NCBI GenBank assembly: GCA_937943625.1
Contig: CALEAD010000012.1
Span: 20,439 to 84,438 of the forward strand
DNA length: 64,000 bases
Source of the DNA: an uncultured Anaerolineae bacterium
GTDB lineage: Bacteria > Chloroflexota > Anaerolineae > Promineifilales > Promineifilaceae
Direction of reading: 5' to 3'
A program made the translations under genes and the position numbers. The stretch's first letter is position 1. Every line of letters starts with the position of its first letter. Under the pieces are notes generated by a model. That model worked only from the letters and a program-made list of their open reading frames with translations, was not told the DNA's origin and ran no database searches. Below, in pieces: positions 33,115 through 41,489 of this stretch.

Positions 33115-33813
33115 ATGTTGGCACAGGTTGCGGTGATTGTCCCTACGCGGAACGAAGCGGCGAATATCGGCGAGTTTTTGCGTTCGATCCCGCTGCAATT
33201 GCCCCTGGTTGTGGTGGATGCCAGCAGCGATGAAACGGTGGCGATCATTCAACAGCAACGGCCGTTGCACACCACCATTATTCGCCACCCCGGCAACGTC
33301 ACCACGGCGCGCCAGGTAGGCGCCGAAGCGGCACAGGCCGAATGGTTGCTGTTCACCGACGCCGATATTTCTTTTGCCCCCGACTACTTTACCAACCTGC
33401 CTGCTTACCTGCACCTGGACGCCGTGTACGGCCCCAAGCAATCGCTAGATGCCTATGCAGCGTACTATCGTCGCTTTAGTCGTGGGCAGCAGTGGCTGCA
33501 CCAGATGGGCATTCCTGCCGTTTCGGGGTCTAATTTGCTGGTGCGTCGTTCCGTGCTCCAGGCAGTGGGGGGCTTTGATTTGAGCCTGACCGTCAACGAA
33601 GATTCTGAATTGGGTTGGCGCATCAAGCGCCAAGGCTACCAGATTGGCTTTGCCCCAGACCTGGTGGTATATGCGCGGGATCAGCGGCGACTGGCGTACG
33701 GCCGTTTACGCAAGACGACGCATACCCTGCTGCGCTGTGCGCTGCTATACACGGGCCTGATGCCGGTCAGCTGGCGCAGCCACGATTGGGGATATTGGGC
33801 CAGGCGAAATTAG
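33115..33813 (+). CDS. Glycosyltransferase family 2
   Basis: A 232-residue GT-A fold glycosyltransferase: nucleotide-sugar start VAVIVPTRNEAANIGEFLRS, metal-binding LLFTDADISFAP, and catalytic-side segment VSGSNLLVRRSVLQAVGGFD followed by VNEDSELGWRIKRQGY. The C-terminus has one weakly hydrophobic stretch but no clear membrane helix, so it is likely membrane-peripheral. I chose the ATG at 33115; TTG at 33106 would add three residues. There is no Shine-Dalgarno, but an 11-bp-periodic regulator array ends 22 bp upstream, so expression may respond to an OmpR/PhoB-type regulator such as one sensing phosphate. A role in a phosphate-free glycolipid would fit but is speculative. Confidence 0.85.
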   Translation: MLAQVAVIVPTRNEAANIGEFLRSIPLQLPLVVVDASSDETVAIIQQQRPLHTTIIRHPGNVTTARQVGAEAAQAEWLLFTDADISFAPDYFTNLPAYLHLDAVYGPKQSLDAYAAYYRRFSRGQQWLHQMGIPAVSGSNLLVRRSVLQAVGGFDLSLTVNEDSELGWRIKRQGYQIGFAPDLVVYARDQRRLAYGRLRKTTHTLLRCALLYTGLMPVSWRSHDWGYWARRN

Positions 33814-33830
33814 GGCAAAACGAGCAACCT

Positions 33831-33891
33831 GTTGATTGGTTTGCGGATTGGTTGACTGGAAACCAACCATCAAACTAACCAACCACCAACC
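33831..33891. repeat. TTGG/CCAA inverted simple repeat
   Basis: GTTGATTGGTTTGCGGATTGG and ACTGGAAACCAACC run into AACTAACCAACCACCAACC. The two halves are roughly inverted and match 63403-63450 closely (both contain GAAAACCAACCATCAAAC or a one-base variant). Confidence 0.65.
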
Positions 33892-33969
33892 TTTTTCAGG
33901 TTCCGCAAAAGAGGCGTTGTTTCCTGCTCGCTTCCCGTTTTTCCTGCTGATTGGTACACTTAGGGCGCT

Positions 33970-36900
33970 ATGGAGAGATTGCGCCGGGCGCGCCCTTTTT
34001 TGCTGCTGACGCTGCTAGGCCTGCCGCTGATTGTGCCGCTGCTGCGGGCAACGGCCGTTCCCTGCACGCACGACGGCCATTTGCACTATCACCGCATTGC
34101 TGCCATGCGCCACGCCTGGGAAAACGGCCTCTACCTGACGCGCTGGCTGCCCGACCTGGCTTTTGGCTACGGCTATCCCTTTTTCATTTACCGCGAGCTG
34201 CCTCCCCTGTACTTGCCCTTCTTTCCCCATCTGTGGGGCATGCCTCTGCCAGCCGCCTCGAACCTCTTCTACGCGCTGACGATTCTGGCCTGCGGCTGGT
34301 TCATGTTTCTCTGGGTGCGTGATGTGCTGGGGGAGCGGGCGGCGCTCGTTTCGGCGTTGGCATACATGGCCGCGCCTTATGTGCTGGTAGATGCGCTGGT
34401 GCGCGGCAATTCGCCAGAATCGCTGGCGCTGCCGCTGCTGCCGCTGCTGTTGTGGAGCGGGCGACGCTGGCTGGTGCAGGGCACGGCCGTTTCTTTTCTC
34501 ATTAGCGCATTTACCCTGGCGCTGCTTTCCCTCAGCCACAACATCTCTGTTTTTATTTTTGCCCCCACGCTGCTGGTTTATCTGGCGGCGCTGGCCTGGC
34601 TGCACCGCCTGGGCTGGCGACCGGCGCTGTTGCGCCTGACGCTGCTGTTTGGCCTGGGGTTGGGCATGACCATTTTCTATACCGGCGGCGCGCTGTTGGA
34701 AATGGATCAGGTAACGTTGCAACAGTCTACCGTCACGCGCAACAATGATTTTCGCTTTAACTTTGCCACTCTGGGGGAGATTTTGGCCCCTGTACGCACC
34801 GAAGACCCGCTGCTGCTCAATCCGCCGCTGCTTTTCCGCCTGGGCTGGGTGCCAATGGCGCTGGCGTTGTGGGGCGTGCTGCGGCTGGTTGGCGAAATGA
34901 GAAATGGGCAATTGGCGGGTAAGCCTGTGCGCCCCGAATGTCATTTTCATGGCTGGTTGATGCTGGTGGGAACGGCCGTTTACCTCTTCTTCGCCATCTC
35001 CCCCTCGCGCCCGCTGTGGGAAAACATCCCTCTGATAGATTTTGTGCAATTCCCCTGGCGCTTTGTTGGGCGCGCGGCGCTGCCGCTGGCGTTTCTGGCA
35101 GGCGTGCCGTTTACCGCGTGGGGGGCAGCGGGCAGGGGAGTAGAGGAGCAGGAGAGCCGCAAGGCACGCCTCATCGTTCATCCTTCATCCTTCATCCTTC
35201 CCCTAACGTTGGTTTTGCTTGTCACAGAAACCTTGCCCAACCTCTACCCCAACTACTGCGCGGAAGAGGGCTTCCCCACCATCAACACCGTGCATCAATA
35301 TGAACGGGAAACGGGGTTGGTGGGCGTTGACCCGGAAGGCAGCTATTTTCCGCGCACGGTGCGGCAGCGACCGCAAACCTCTCCCCTGGTAGCCGATTAT
35401 GAAGCGGGGCGCACGCCACAGCGTTTTGACGCGACCGCTTTGCCTGCCAACGCTGTACTCCACGCAGTGCAATATACCCCCCTGGGTGCAACTATTCGCC
35501 TGACCACGCCAGAACTATTTACGGCGCGCTACTTTACCTTTGCCTTTCCCGGCTGGGTGGCGCAGGTGAACGGAACGGTCGTAGCCATCATCCCCAGCGA
35601 CCCTGAAGGGCTGATCACCTTTCCTGTGCCCGCAGGCACACACACGCTGACCATTGCCTGGCGCGCCACGCCACTGCGCGCGACGCTCACGGTGCTGAGT
35701 TTGCTGGCGCTGTTGGCCACCCTGGGTGTTACGCTGGTTTTGCACCGCCGCGCGGCAATCATCTTGCCGTCAGTTGCGCATGCGGCCACAGATTACGCGG
35801 TCATAAACTACCGGCCCCTGCTGGTTGTGGCGCTGCTGCTGCTTGGCGGCAAGCTGTTGGCCGACCGGATTGAGACGCCGCTGCGCCGCGTTGCGCCGCC
35901 TGCCGTGCAGAACAGGCTGCTGCTGCAAGGAGGCGAACTGCGGCTGGAAGGATTTAACCTGACGCGCCAGCAGGTGGCGGCGGGTGGGTTATTTGATGTG
36001 GATATGGCGTGGACGGCCGCTGCCCACCCGCAGGCTGATTACCAAACGAATCTTTGGCTGGTAGGCCCAGAGGGGCTGACCTGGAGCGACAAAGACACGC
36101 AGCGCCCGCGCCTGTATGAAGACGCGCCACAAACGCGCGCCTGGCAGCCCGGCCAATGGGCTTGGGACAGCCGCGAGGTGCAGGTACTCAGCGGCACACC
36201 ACCCGGACGCTATGACCTGGTGTTGACGCTGTTTGACAAGGCAACGCTGCAACCGCTGACGCTGTATAACGAACGGGGTGAGGCGCTGGGGCCAACGGCC
36301 GTACTGACGCAAATTGAGGTCACCATGCCCACTGTCCCCCCCACGTTCAGGCCGCAGTTCCCGCTGGATGTGCCCCTGGGCGAGCATTTGCGCCTGCTCG
36401 GCTACAATCAGGACCGCAACACGGCCGTTCCCGGCGATCCGCTGCTGCTGACCCTATTCTGGCAAAAAGTGGGCGCTGGCGCGCCGGTCGCGCCCCTAAC
36501 GTTAATTCTGCAAGACGAAGCCGGGCAGGCAGCGCAAACCTGGTCACTGGCGTTAGCTCGCCCCGACTTTGACCTGGAAACCTGGCAGGATAGGCAGCGA
36601 CTGCGCGGCCAGCATGGGCTGCGACTGCGCGCCGGGCTGGAAAGTGGCCGTTATCAGCTTTTGCTCAATGGCGTGCCCCTGGGCGCACTGCAAATCAACG
36701 CCCCGCAGCGCCTGATGACCATGCCCCCAGTGACAACGGCCCTTGCCATTCCCTTTGCCCCGCCCCAGCAGCCGCCCATTGCCCGGCTGGTTGGTTACAC
36801 CCTCACCCCCGCCGCCGACCAGATAGCCCTGACACTGGTGTGGCAGGCGGTGAGCGAAACGGCTACCAGTTACCACGTATTTGTGCATCTGGTAGATGGA

Positions 36901-37122
36901 GACGGCCGTTTGCTGGCCCAAAGCGACGGCGAGCCAGCAACCTGGAGCCGCCCCACCACCGGCTGGATACCCGGCGAATACATCAGCGACCCCCACCAAA
37001 TCACGCTCCCCCTCGAAGCCGCACCCAGCTTGCTGGCCCTGCGTGTAGGGCTTTATGAACCCGGCAACAGCCAGCGCCTGCAAACCCCTGTTGGCGACCA
37101 CATTGCCATTCCTCTCCCTTAG
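33970..37122 (+). CDS. Large membrane protein with PTPS-related / glycosyltransferase-like N-domain
   Basis: A 1050-residue protein. Residues 1 to about 620 carry about a dozen membrane helices and look like the 6-pyruvoyl-tetrahydropterin-synthase-related membrane family (THDGHLHYHRIAAMRHAWEN, GYGYPFFIYRELPPLYLPFF, FVQFPWRFVGRAALPLAFLA), which is thought to act like lipid-linked sugar transferases. Residues about 660-1050 are two or three beta-sandwich domains outside the membrane (LLLQGGELRLEGFNL, RLVGYTLTPAADQIALTLVW). The loop encoded at about 35130-35210 (GRGVEEQESRKARLIVHPSS) derives from a TTCATCC triplet repeat and looks like a later insertion. The substrate is unknown. It follows the GT2 gene, so a shared glycan pathway is possible. 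Confidence 0.78.
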   Translation: MERLRRARPFLLLTLLGLPLIVPLLRATAVPCTHDGHLHYHRIAAMRHAWENGLYLTRWLPDLAFGYGYPFFIYRELPPLYLPFFPHLWGMPLPAASNLFYALTILACGWFMFLWVRDVLGERAALVSALAYMAAPYVLVDALVRGNSPESLALPLLPLLLWSGRRWLVQGTAVSFLISAFTLALLSLSHNISVFIFAPTLLVYLAALAWLHRLGWRPALLRLTLLFGLGLGMTIFYTGGALLEMDQVTLQQSTVTRNNDFRFNFATLGEILAPVRTEDPLLLNPPLLFRLGWVPMALALWGVLRLVGEMRNGQLAGKPVRPECHFHGWLMLVGTAVYLFFAISPSRPLWENIPLIDFVQFPWRFVGRAALPLAFLAGVPFTAWGAAGRGVEEQESRKARLIVHPSSFILPLTLVLLVTETLPNLYPNYCAEEGFPTINTVHQYERETGLVGVDPEGSYFPRTVRQRPQTSPLVADYEAGRTPQRFDATALPANAVLHAVQYTPLGATIRLTTPELFTARYFTFAFPGWVAQVNGTVVAIIPSDPEGLITFPVPAGTHTLTIAWRATPLRATLTVLSLLALLATLGVTLVLHRRAAIILPSVAHAATDYAVINYRPLLVVALLLLGGKLLADRIETPLRRVAPPAVQNRLLLQGGELRLEGFNLTRQQVAAGGLFDVDMAWTAAAHPQADYQTNLWLVGPEGLTWSDKDTQRPRLYEDAPQTRAWQPGQWAWDSREVQVLSGTPPGRYDLVLTLFDKATLQPLTLYNERGEALGPTAVLTQIEVTMPTVPPTFRPQFPLDVPLGEHLRLLGYNQDRNTAVPGDPLLLTLFWQKVGAGAPVAPLTLILQDEAGQAAQTWSLALARPDFDLETWQDRQRLRGQHGLRLRAGLESGRYQLLLNGVPLGALQINAPQRLMTMPPVTTALAIPFAPPQQPPIARLVGYTLTPAADQIALTLVWQAVSETATSYHVFVHLVDGDGRLLAQSDGEPATWSRPTTGWIPGEYISDPHQITLPLEAAPSLLALRVGLYEPGNSQRLQTPVGDHIAIPLP

Positions 37123-37408
37123 CTCATCACCCACCACGCAAGAATTTTTAACCGCTAACGGCCGTCCACATCTCTGGGGAGCACATGCGGGTCTGCCGCT
37201 GGACGTCAGCAATCAAAGTTACTGCACCACGCCCAATACATCTAAGGCTGTGCAAAGCCACCTTCATACACATCTCTGATATAGCGCATACGGATTTCTA
37301 ACGCAGCCAGGGAACAATAAGCCATGTCTATGGAACAACGAACACCACAATGCTGTAAGCTGTAACTTATATCCTGTATCCCAAACAAAATATGGAGGTT
37401 AAAAAGCA
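37123..37408. other. 286-bp spacer upstream of hsp20
   Basis: Contains one ACGGCCGT copy (37159) and no coding frame, no hairpin of note and no CIRCE element. The hsp20 promoter must lie here, but I cannot pick one with confidence. Confidence 0.4.
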
Positions 37409-37849
37409 ATGGCAACTTTAGTACGCTGGAATCCGGTACGCAACCGCATGAATCTGTTCAGCGAATTTGATCGCCTGATGAACGAAATGAGCGCCTGGGA
37501 TGCCCCTACCGTCCCCAGCACCTGGAAGCTGGCGCTCGACGTGATGGAAAATGAGGAGAACTACACGGTAGTGGCTTCTCTGCCCGGCATCAATCCCGAC
37601 CACATTGACATTACGCTGGAAGACGATGTATTGACGATTAAGGCGGAAACGGCCGAAGAGAAAGAAGAGGAAAATGTCCGCTATCACCTGCGCGAACGTC
37701 GCATGGGCAGCTTCAGCCGCAGCCTGCGCTTCCCTGTGCCCGTCAATGGCGACGCCGTGGAAGCCAAATATGAGCATGGCGTTCTCACCCTCAGCATCCC
37801 CAAGGCGGAAGAGGTGAAACCCAAACGCATCAGCGTCAAAGCCTCCTGA
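37409..37849 (+). CDS. hsp20: Small heat shock protein, Hsp20/alpha-crystallin family
   Basis: A 146-residue ATP-independent chaperone that binds unfolding proteins. The alpha-crystallin domain spans residues about 45-140, with SLPGINPDHIDITLEDDVL, FSRSLRFPVPVNGDAVEAKY and the closing GVLTLSIPKAEEVKPKRISV. The N-terminal part (MATLVRWNPVRNRMNLFSEF) is typical. GGAGG is present about 13 bases before the ATG. It is a single gene, convergent with the peroxiredoxin gene across 79 bp rich in CGTTTCACG-like motifs. Confidence 0.94.
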   Translation: MATLVRWNPVRNRMNLFSEFDRLMNEMSAWDAPTVPSTWKLALDVMENEENYTVVASLPGINPDHIDITLEDDVLTIKAETAEEKEEENVRYHLRERRMGSFSRSLRFPVPVNGDAVEAKYEHGVLTLSIPKAEEVKPKRISVKAS

Positions 37850-37928
37850 TATATCATGTGATACGGCAAACGTGAAATGGGAGGGCGCGTTTACGCCCTC
37901 ACGTTTCACGTCTTTACGGTTCACGTCC

Positions 37929-38384
37929 TCACGTCAGAAACTTCAGTGCGCGTTCCACGCTCTCCTGTGGGCTAACCTTCACCTGTGCATCTGCCACTTT
38001 GCCTTCGGCGTCAATAATGAAGTGGCTGCGCACAATGCCCATGTACGACTTGCCGTACATCTTCTTTTCCCCCCACACGCCATACGCCTCTGCCACGGCG
38101 TGATCGGGGTCGGAAAGCAGGGTGTAGGGCAGTTTTTCCTTTGCTTTCCACTTTGCCAGTTGCGCCGGCGTGTCTGGGCTGATGCCAATGACAGTGGCAT
38201 TCGCGGCCTCAATCTGGGGAAAGCTATCGCGGAAACCGCACGCCTGCGTGGTGCAGCCAGATGTGCCGGCTTTGGGGTAGAAGAACAGCACCACTTGTTG
38301 CCCGCGTAAATCGCTCAGCGTGACCTGGGTGCCTGCGTCTGAGACCAGGATAAAGTCGGGGGCAAAGTCGCCTGTTTGTAACAT
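37929..38384 (-). CDS. bcp: Thioredoxin-dependent thiol peroxidase (Bcp/PrxQ)
   Basis: A 151-residue peroxiredoxin that reduces hydrogen peroxide and organic peroxides using thioredoxin. The fold start is APDFILVSDAGTQVTLSDL, and the peroxidatic and resolving cysteines sit in GTSGCTTQACGFRD five residues apart, as in the Q class. VVLFFYPKAGTSG and the late VRSHFIIDAEGKV complete it. A thioredoxin gene lies 2.4 kb away (40812). The ATG at 38384 is preceded by AAAGGAG. Intracellular, no signal peptide. Confidence 0.94.
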   Translation of the reverse strand: MLQTGDFAPDFILVSDAGTQVTLSDLRGQQVVLFFYPKAGTSGCTTQACGFRDSFPQIEAANATVIGISPDTPAQLAKWKAKEKLPYTLLSDPDHAVAEAYGVWGEKKMYGKSYMGIVRSHFIIDAEGKVADAQVKVSPQESVERALKFLT

Positions 38385-38550
38385 GATTTGCTCCTTTGTA
38401 AATGAAATGACTGCCGATGGCCGCGGATGGCTGATTGGCGCGGCATTTTCATTTGTGGTGGTGTGCCACCGTTCATGAAGTCTCCTTAGAGACTAGGGAT
38501 TTTGGATTGTAGATTGTGGAGCGAGCGAGTGACGCACCGCAACCAATTGC

Positions 38551-39213
38551 TTATCCCTGATGGCTGATGCCTGTGATGCGAATGCCGGCGTTTTTAATTT
38601 TGTGGCGGATGTTGATGCCGATGAGTACGGCCGTTAGCCCTTCAACCACACTCGCATTTGCCAGAGGGCCGGCATTGACGCCGCGCATACCGGCGTCAGC
38701 GCATAGCTGCGCTACCAGCTCCTTGTCGGTCCCCTTTTCGCCACAAATCAGCACGTCGCAATCAATCCCATGTGTCAGATCCGTCAGGTGGTGCGCGGAG
38801 ATGTTTTGGAAGGCGGCCACCACGCGCGCGCTATCGCCAATTTGCGCCTGCGCTTCTTCTGCGGCAGAAAGGCCACTGGGCAGCCGCCAGACGCGCGCCG
38901 CTTTTTCGCCCAGCGGCACAACCACCGTCACCAGCAGCTTGCCTGCCAGCGCCTCTTTCACCGTTTCCAGCGTCTTTTCTTGGGCGCTATAAGGCACCGA
39001 AAGCACCACGACTTCTGCCTGCTGCGTGGCGCTGAGGTTATCTGTGCCGCTGACGCTGGTGCCCGCTGGCAGTTTGGCCAACATTTCGGCAGCGGCACTG
39101 GCTCCTTTTTCGGCCAGGCGGGAGCCAATGATAATTTCATGTCCGGCAACTGCCCAGCGAAAGCCCAGGCCAAATCCTTCGTTTCCTGTTCCCCCTAAAA
39201 TTGCGATTTTCAT
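38551..39213 (-). CDS. npdG: F420-dependent NADP reductase
   Basis: A 220-residue Rossmann enzyme transferring hydride between F420H2 and NADP+. Visible features are the glycine-rich MKIAILGGTGNEGFGLGFRW, the NADP-binding IIIGSRLAEK, VVVLSVPYSAQEKTL and the C-terminal NAGPLANASVVEGLTAVLIG. It implies that the host makes coenzyme F420, which is known in several Chloroflexota but no F420 biosynthesis gene lies in the window. It stands between bcp and an aminohydrolase on the same strand; gaps of 166 and 64 bp do not prove an operon. Confidence 0.9.
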   Translation of the reverse strand: MKIAILGGTGNEGFGLGFRWAVAGHEIIIGSRLAEKGASAAAEMLAKLPAGTSVSGTDNLSATQQAEVVVLSVPYSAQEKTLETVKEALAGKLLVTVVVPLGEKAARVWRLPSGLSAAEEAQAQIGDSARVVAAFQNISAHHLTDLTHGIDCDVLICGEKGTDKELVAQLCADAGMRGVNAGPLANASVVEGLTAVLIGINIRHKIKNAGIRITGISHQG

Positions 39214-39277
39214 GGACGTGATTCCTTATTGTTGTGCGATGTTATCAGGTTTGCCAACGAACTGACCAGACACCCTG

Positions 39278-40639
39278 CTACTCGCTTAATTGCGCAAATC
39301 GCTGCCACACCTTTGCCGCTAGCTCGCGGCTGCGCGCGGTAATTTCCGCTTCGTCCAGGGTCAGCAATTGGCGATCTTTCATCAGGATGCGGCCAGCAAC
39401 GATGGTGGTTGTGACCATGCTGGCCTCAAAGCCAAAGAGAATGTGCCAGGGGAGATTGCCACTGCTGAGCGGGGTGATGGGGTGGTAGTCCACCAGAATG
39501 ATGTCGGCGGCGGCGCCTGCTTCGAGTTTGCCGATGGGCAGGTCGGGCCAGAAAATGCGCGCGAGGGCGGCGTTGTTGTGGATGGCCATTTGCACAATAT
39601 CCATTCCATTGGCGCGGCGCGGGTCGCGGTGGGCCAGCTTGTGTAGCAAGTAGGCGGTTTTCCATTCTGCCCACATGTTGTTGCTAAACCCGTCATTGCC
39701 CAGGCAGACGGGAATGCCCAGGCGCAACATGCCCTCAATGTTGGCCGCGCCTACGGCGTTGTTCATGTTGCTGCGCGGCTGGTGCGTGACCCAGGTTCCC
39801 GTTTCTTTGAGCAGCATCATTTCTGCTGGGTCAGTGTGGACGGCGTGGGCAACGATGCTCTTGGGGCCAAGGATGCCTGCCGCTGCCAGCCGGTCTACCA
39901 CGCGACGACCGTATTTGTACAGCGCATCATACTCATCCGCTTCATGCTCGGCCACGTGAATGTGAAAGCCGGTAGCCAGGTCGCTGGCGGCCTCTACACA
40001 GGCCGCCAGCGTTTCTTCACTTAGGGAAAGCGAGGCGTGCAGGCCAAATGTGCCTGCCAGCAAGCCGCTGCCGCGCTCCCTGAGGGAATGCAGAAAGCGC
40101 ACATTTTCACTAATGCCTGCCTGTGTTCCCGTGGCGCCGTTGCGGTCGGTGACTTCATAGCAGGTGGCCACACGCACGCCCGCTTCCTCGGCCGCGTCCG
40201 CAATCTGGTCTAGCGAGCTATCTATGGCGTTGGGGCTGGCGTGATGGTCTATGAGGGTGGTTGTGCCGTGCTTGATGGCATCTACCAGGCAGACCAGGGC
40301 GCTGTACTTCACGTCTACGTCCAGCAGGGCGCGGTCTAGCCGCCACCACAACCGCTCTAGAATATCAGGGAAGTCTTTGGGGGCAGGGCCAGGAATGGCC
40401 ATGCCGCGCGCAAAGGCGCCGTAAAAGTGGGTGTGGGCGCAAATGTTACCCGGCATCACAAGCTGCCCGCTGGCGTCTAGCTGCGGGGCGTCTGGGTGTG
40501 CCTGCATGAGGCTGGCGGAGGGGCCAATAGCGGCAATACGGCCGTCTTGCAGCAGCAGCCCCCCCTGTTCCACAATCTCTGCGCCATCTACCCAGGTGAC
40601 AAGACGGCCGTTGACAATTAACAACTGATTCTGATTCAT
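39278..40639 (-). CDS. SsnA-like amidohydrolase / aminohydrolase
   Basis: A 453-residue TIM-barrel metallo-hydrolase of the ATZ/TRZ-guanine deaminase group, closest in look to the SsnA aminohydrolases. Metal and catalytic segments are VMPGNICAHTHFYGAFARGM, LIDHHASPNAIDSS, GFHIHVAEHEADEYD, VAHAVHTDPAEM and PVCLGNDGFSNNMW. Such enzymes deaminate purine- or pyrimidine-like rings; SsnA itself often sits with selenium-dependent hydroxylases, which are not here. The substrate is therefore open. GAGGGTGG precedes the ATG at a somewhat long distance. It is divergent from trxA with about 170 bp between starts. Confidence 0.85.
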   Translation of the reverse strand: MNQNQLLIVNGRLVTWVDGAEIVEQGGLLLQDGRIAAIGPSASLMQAHPDAPQLDASGQLVMPGNICAHTHFYGAFARGMAIPGPAPKDFPDILERLWWRLDRALLDVDVKYSALVCLVDAIKHGTTTLIDHHASPNAIDSSLDQIADAAEEAGVRVATCYEVTDRNGATGTQAGISENVRFLHSLRERGSGLLAGTFGLHASLSLSEETLAACVEAASDLATGFHIHVAEHEADEYDALYKYGRRVVDRLAAAGILGPKSIVAHAVHTDPAEMMLLKETGTWVTHQPRSNMNNAVGAANIEGMLRLGIPVCLGNDGFSNNMWAEWKTAYLLHKLAHRDPRRANGMDIVQMAIHNNAALARIFWPDLPIGKLEAGAAADIILVDYHPITPLSSGNLPWHILFGFEASMVTTTIVAGRILMKDRQLLTLDEAEITARSRELAAKVWQRFAQLSE

Positions 40640-40707
40640 TTATATCCACCCTCAACCAGGAGAATTTCTGCACGCTTCACGTCTGTATATGAGACACATA
40701 AAATTGC

Positions 40708-40735
40708 TTGACACACATCCTTCATTGGGTAAACT
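40708..40735 (+). promoter_or_regulatory. Sigma70-like promoter of trxA
   Basis: TTGACA at 40708-40713 and TAAACT at 40730-40735 with a 16-bp spacer. This gives a leader of about 70 bases before the ATG at 40812, which has AAGGAG about 7 bases upstream. Confidence 0.6.
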
Positions 40736-40811
40736 GTGAAGCATTGTATCACAAGCATATCACACGTTGCCGCGTCTGAAAGAATTGAACCGCATTTTTA
40801 AGGAGAAAACA

Positions 40812-41144
40812 ATGGCTGAAGGGAAAACCTTTGACGTAACTGACGACACCTTTGAAACCGAGGTGTTAAACTCGCCAACCCCTGTGCTGGTAGACTTTTG
40901 GGCTGACTGGTGTGGCCCCTGCCGCATGGTTGCCCCCTCCGTTAAGGCGATTGCTGAGGAGTATGCAGGTAAAGTGCGTGTAGCCAAGATGGACGTAGAC
41001 GACAATCCGGCAACCCCTGGTCGCTACGCTATCGTGGGCATTCCCACCATCATGCTCTTCAAGAATGGGCAGGTGGTGGAGCGCATTACCGGCGCCTGGC
41101 CAAAAGACCGCATTGTTGCCAAGATTTTGCCGCACCTGAACTAA
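40812..41144 (+). CDS. trxA: Thioredoxin
   Basis: A 110-residue thioredoxin, the general disulfide reductant. It has the active site FWADWCGPCRMVAP, the buried Asp in PVLVDFWA, cis-Pro loop VGIPTIMLFKNGQ and C-terminal helix RIVAKILPHLN. The ATG at 40812 is preceded by AAGGAG; a longer frame from 40767 is leader. A tandem 14-bp duplication (AACTAATTTCGTC) spans the stop codon, and a clean terminator follows at 41183. It probably serves the nearby peroxiredoxin (37929), among others. Confidence 0.97.
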   Translation: MAEGKTFDVTDDTFETEVLNSPTPVLVDFWADWCGPCRMVAPSVKAIAEEYAGKVRVAKMDVDDNPATPGRYAIVGIPTIMLFKNGQVVERITGAWPKDRIVAKILPHLN

Positions 41145-41182
41145 TTTCGTCGAACTAATTTCGTCAGATTAAACCGTATGGG

Positions 41183-41213
41183 AACGCCCGCTGTCTTGCG
41201 GGCGTTGTTGTTT
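41183..41213 (+). terminator. Rho-independent terminator of trxA
   Basis: AACGCCCGC at 41183-41191 pairs with GCGGGCGTT at 41198-41206 around a 6-base loop, followed by GTTGTTT. It lies 39 bp after the trxA stop. Confidence 0.85.
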
Positions 41214-41240
41214 ACGGCCTTATCGGGCGGCCAGCAGCCC

Positions 41241-41489
41241 TCAGGTAATCCAGTCGCGGTTATGCACATCCCATTTGCGGTGCGCATAGCTGCGCTGGCA
41301 GTCGCGGCAAATGAGGACGGCATCTAGCTCGCCACTTTCGCGCCAGCGCCAGCGCACAATCGTCAGGTGGCGGCGGCAGGTAGGTTGGTAGCAGACGGGG
41401 CAAATTTCTCCTGCCGCCAGCGCCTCTGGGTCAGAGCGTGGGGTGACAAAGTTGTTTTGGTTGCAGATGTGGCAATATTTCACGCTCAT
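41241..41489 (-). CDS. Small zinc-ribbon protein, 82 residues
   Basis: Starts MSVKYCHICNQNNFVTPRSD, then EICPVCYQPTCRRHLTIVRW and ends LICRDCQRSYAHRKWDVHNR. Three Cys pairs (CHIC, CPVC, CRDC) plus CRRH form probable zinc knuckles. I do not recognise the family. The ATG at 41489 overlaps the stop of the upstream 3HCDH-like gene (ATGA), so the two are translationally coupled; the longer frame to 41597 is only a shadow of that gene. The arrangement suggests joint expression, but the function is unknown. Confidence 0.75.
   Translation of the reverse strand: MSVKYCHICNQNNFVTPRSDPEALAAGEICPVCYQPTCRRHLTIVRWRWRESGELDAVLICRDCQRSYAHRKWDVHNRDWIT

Noticed and set aside
34015..35181. 388-codon minus-strand frame antisense to the large membrane protein
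   Set aside because: Again a Gln/Arg-rich mirror of hydrophobic helices.
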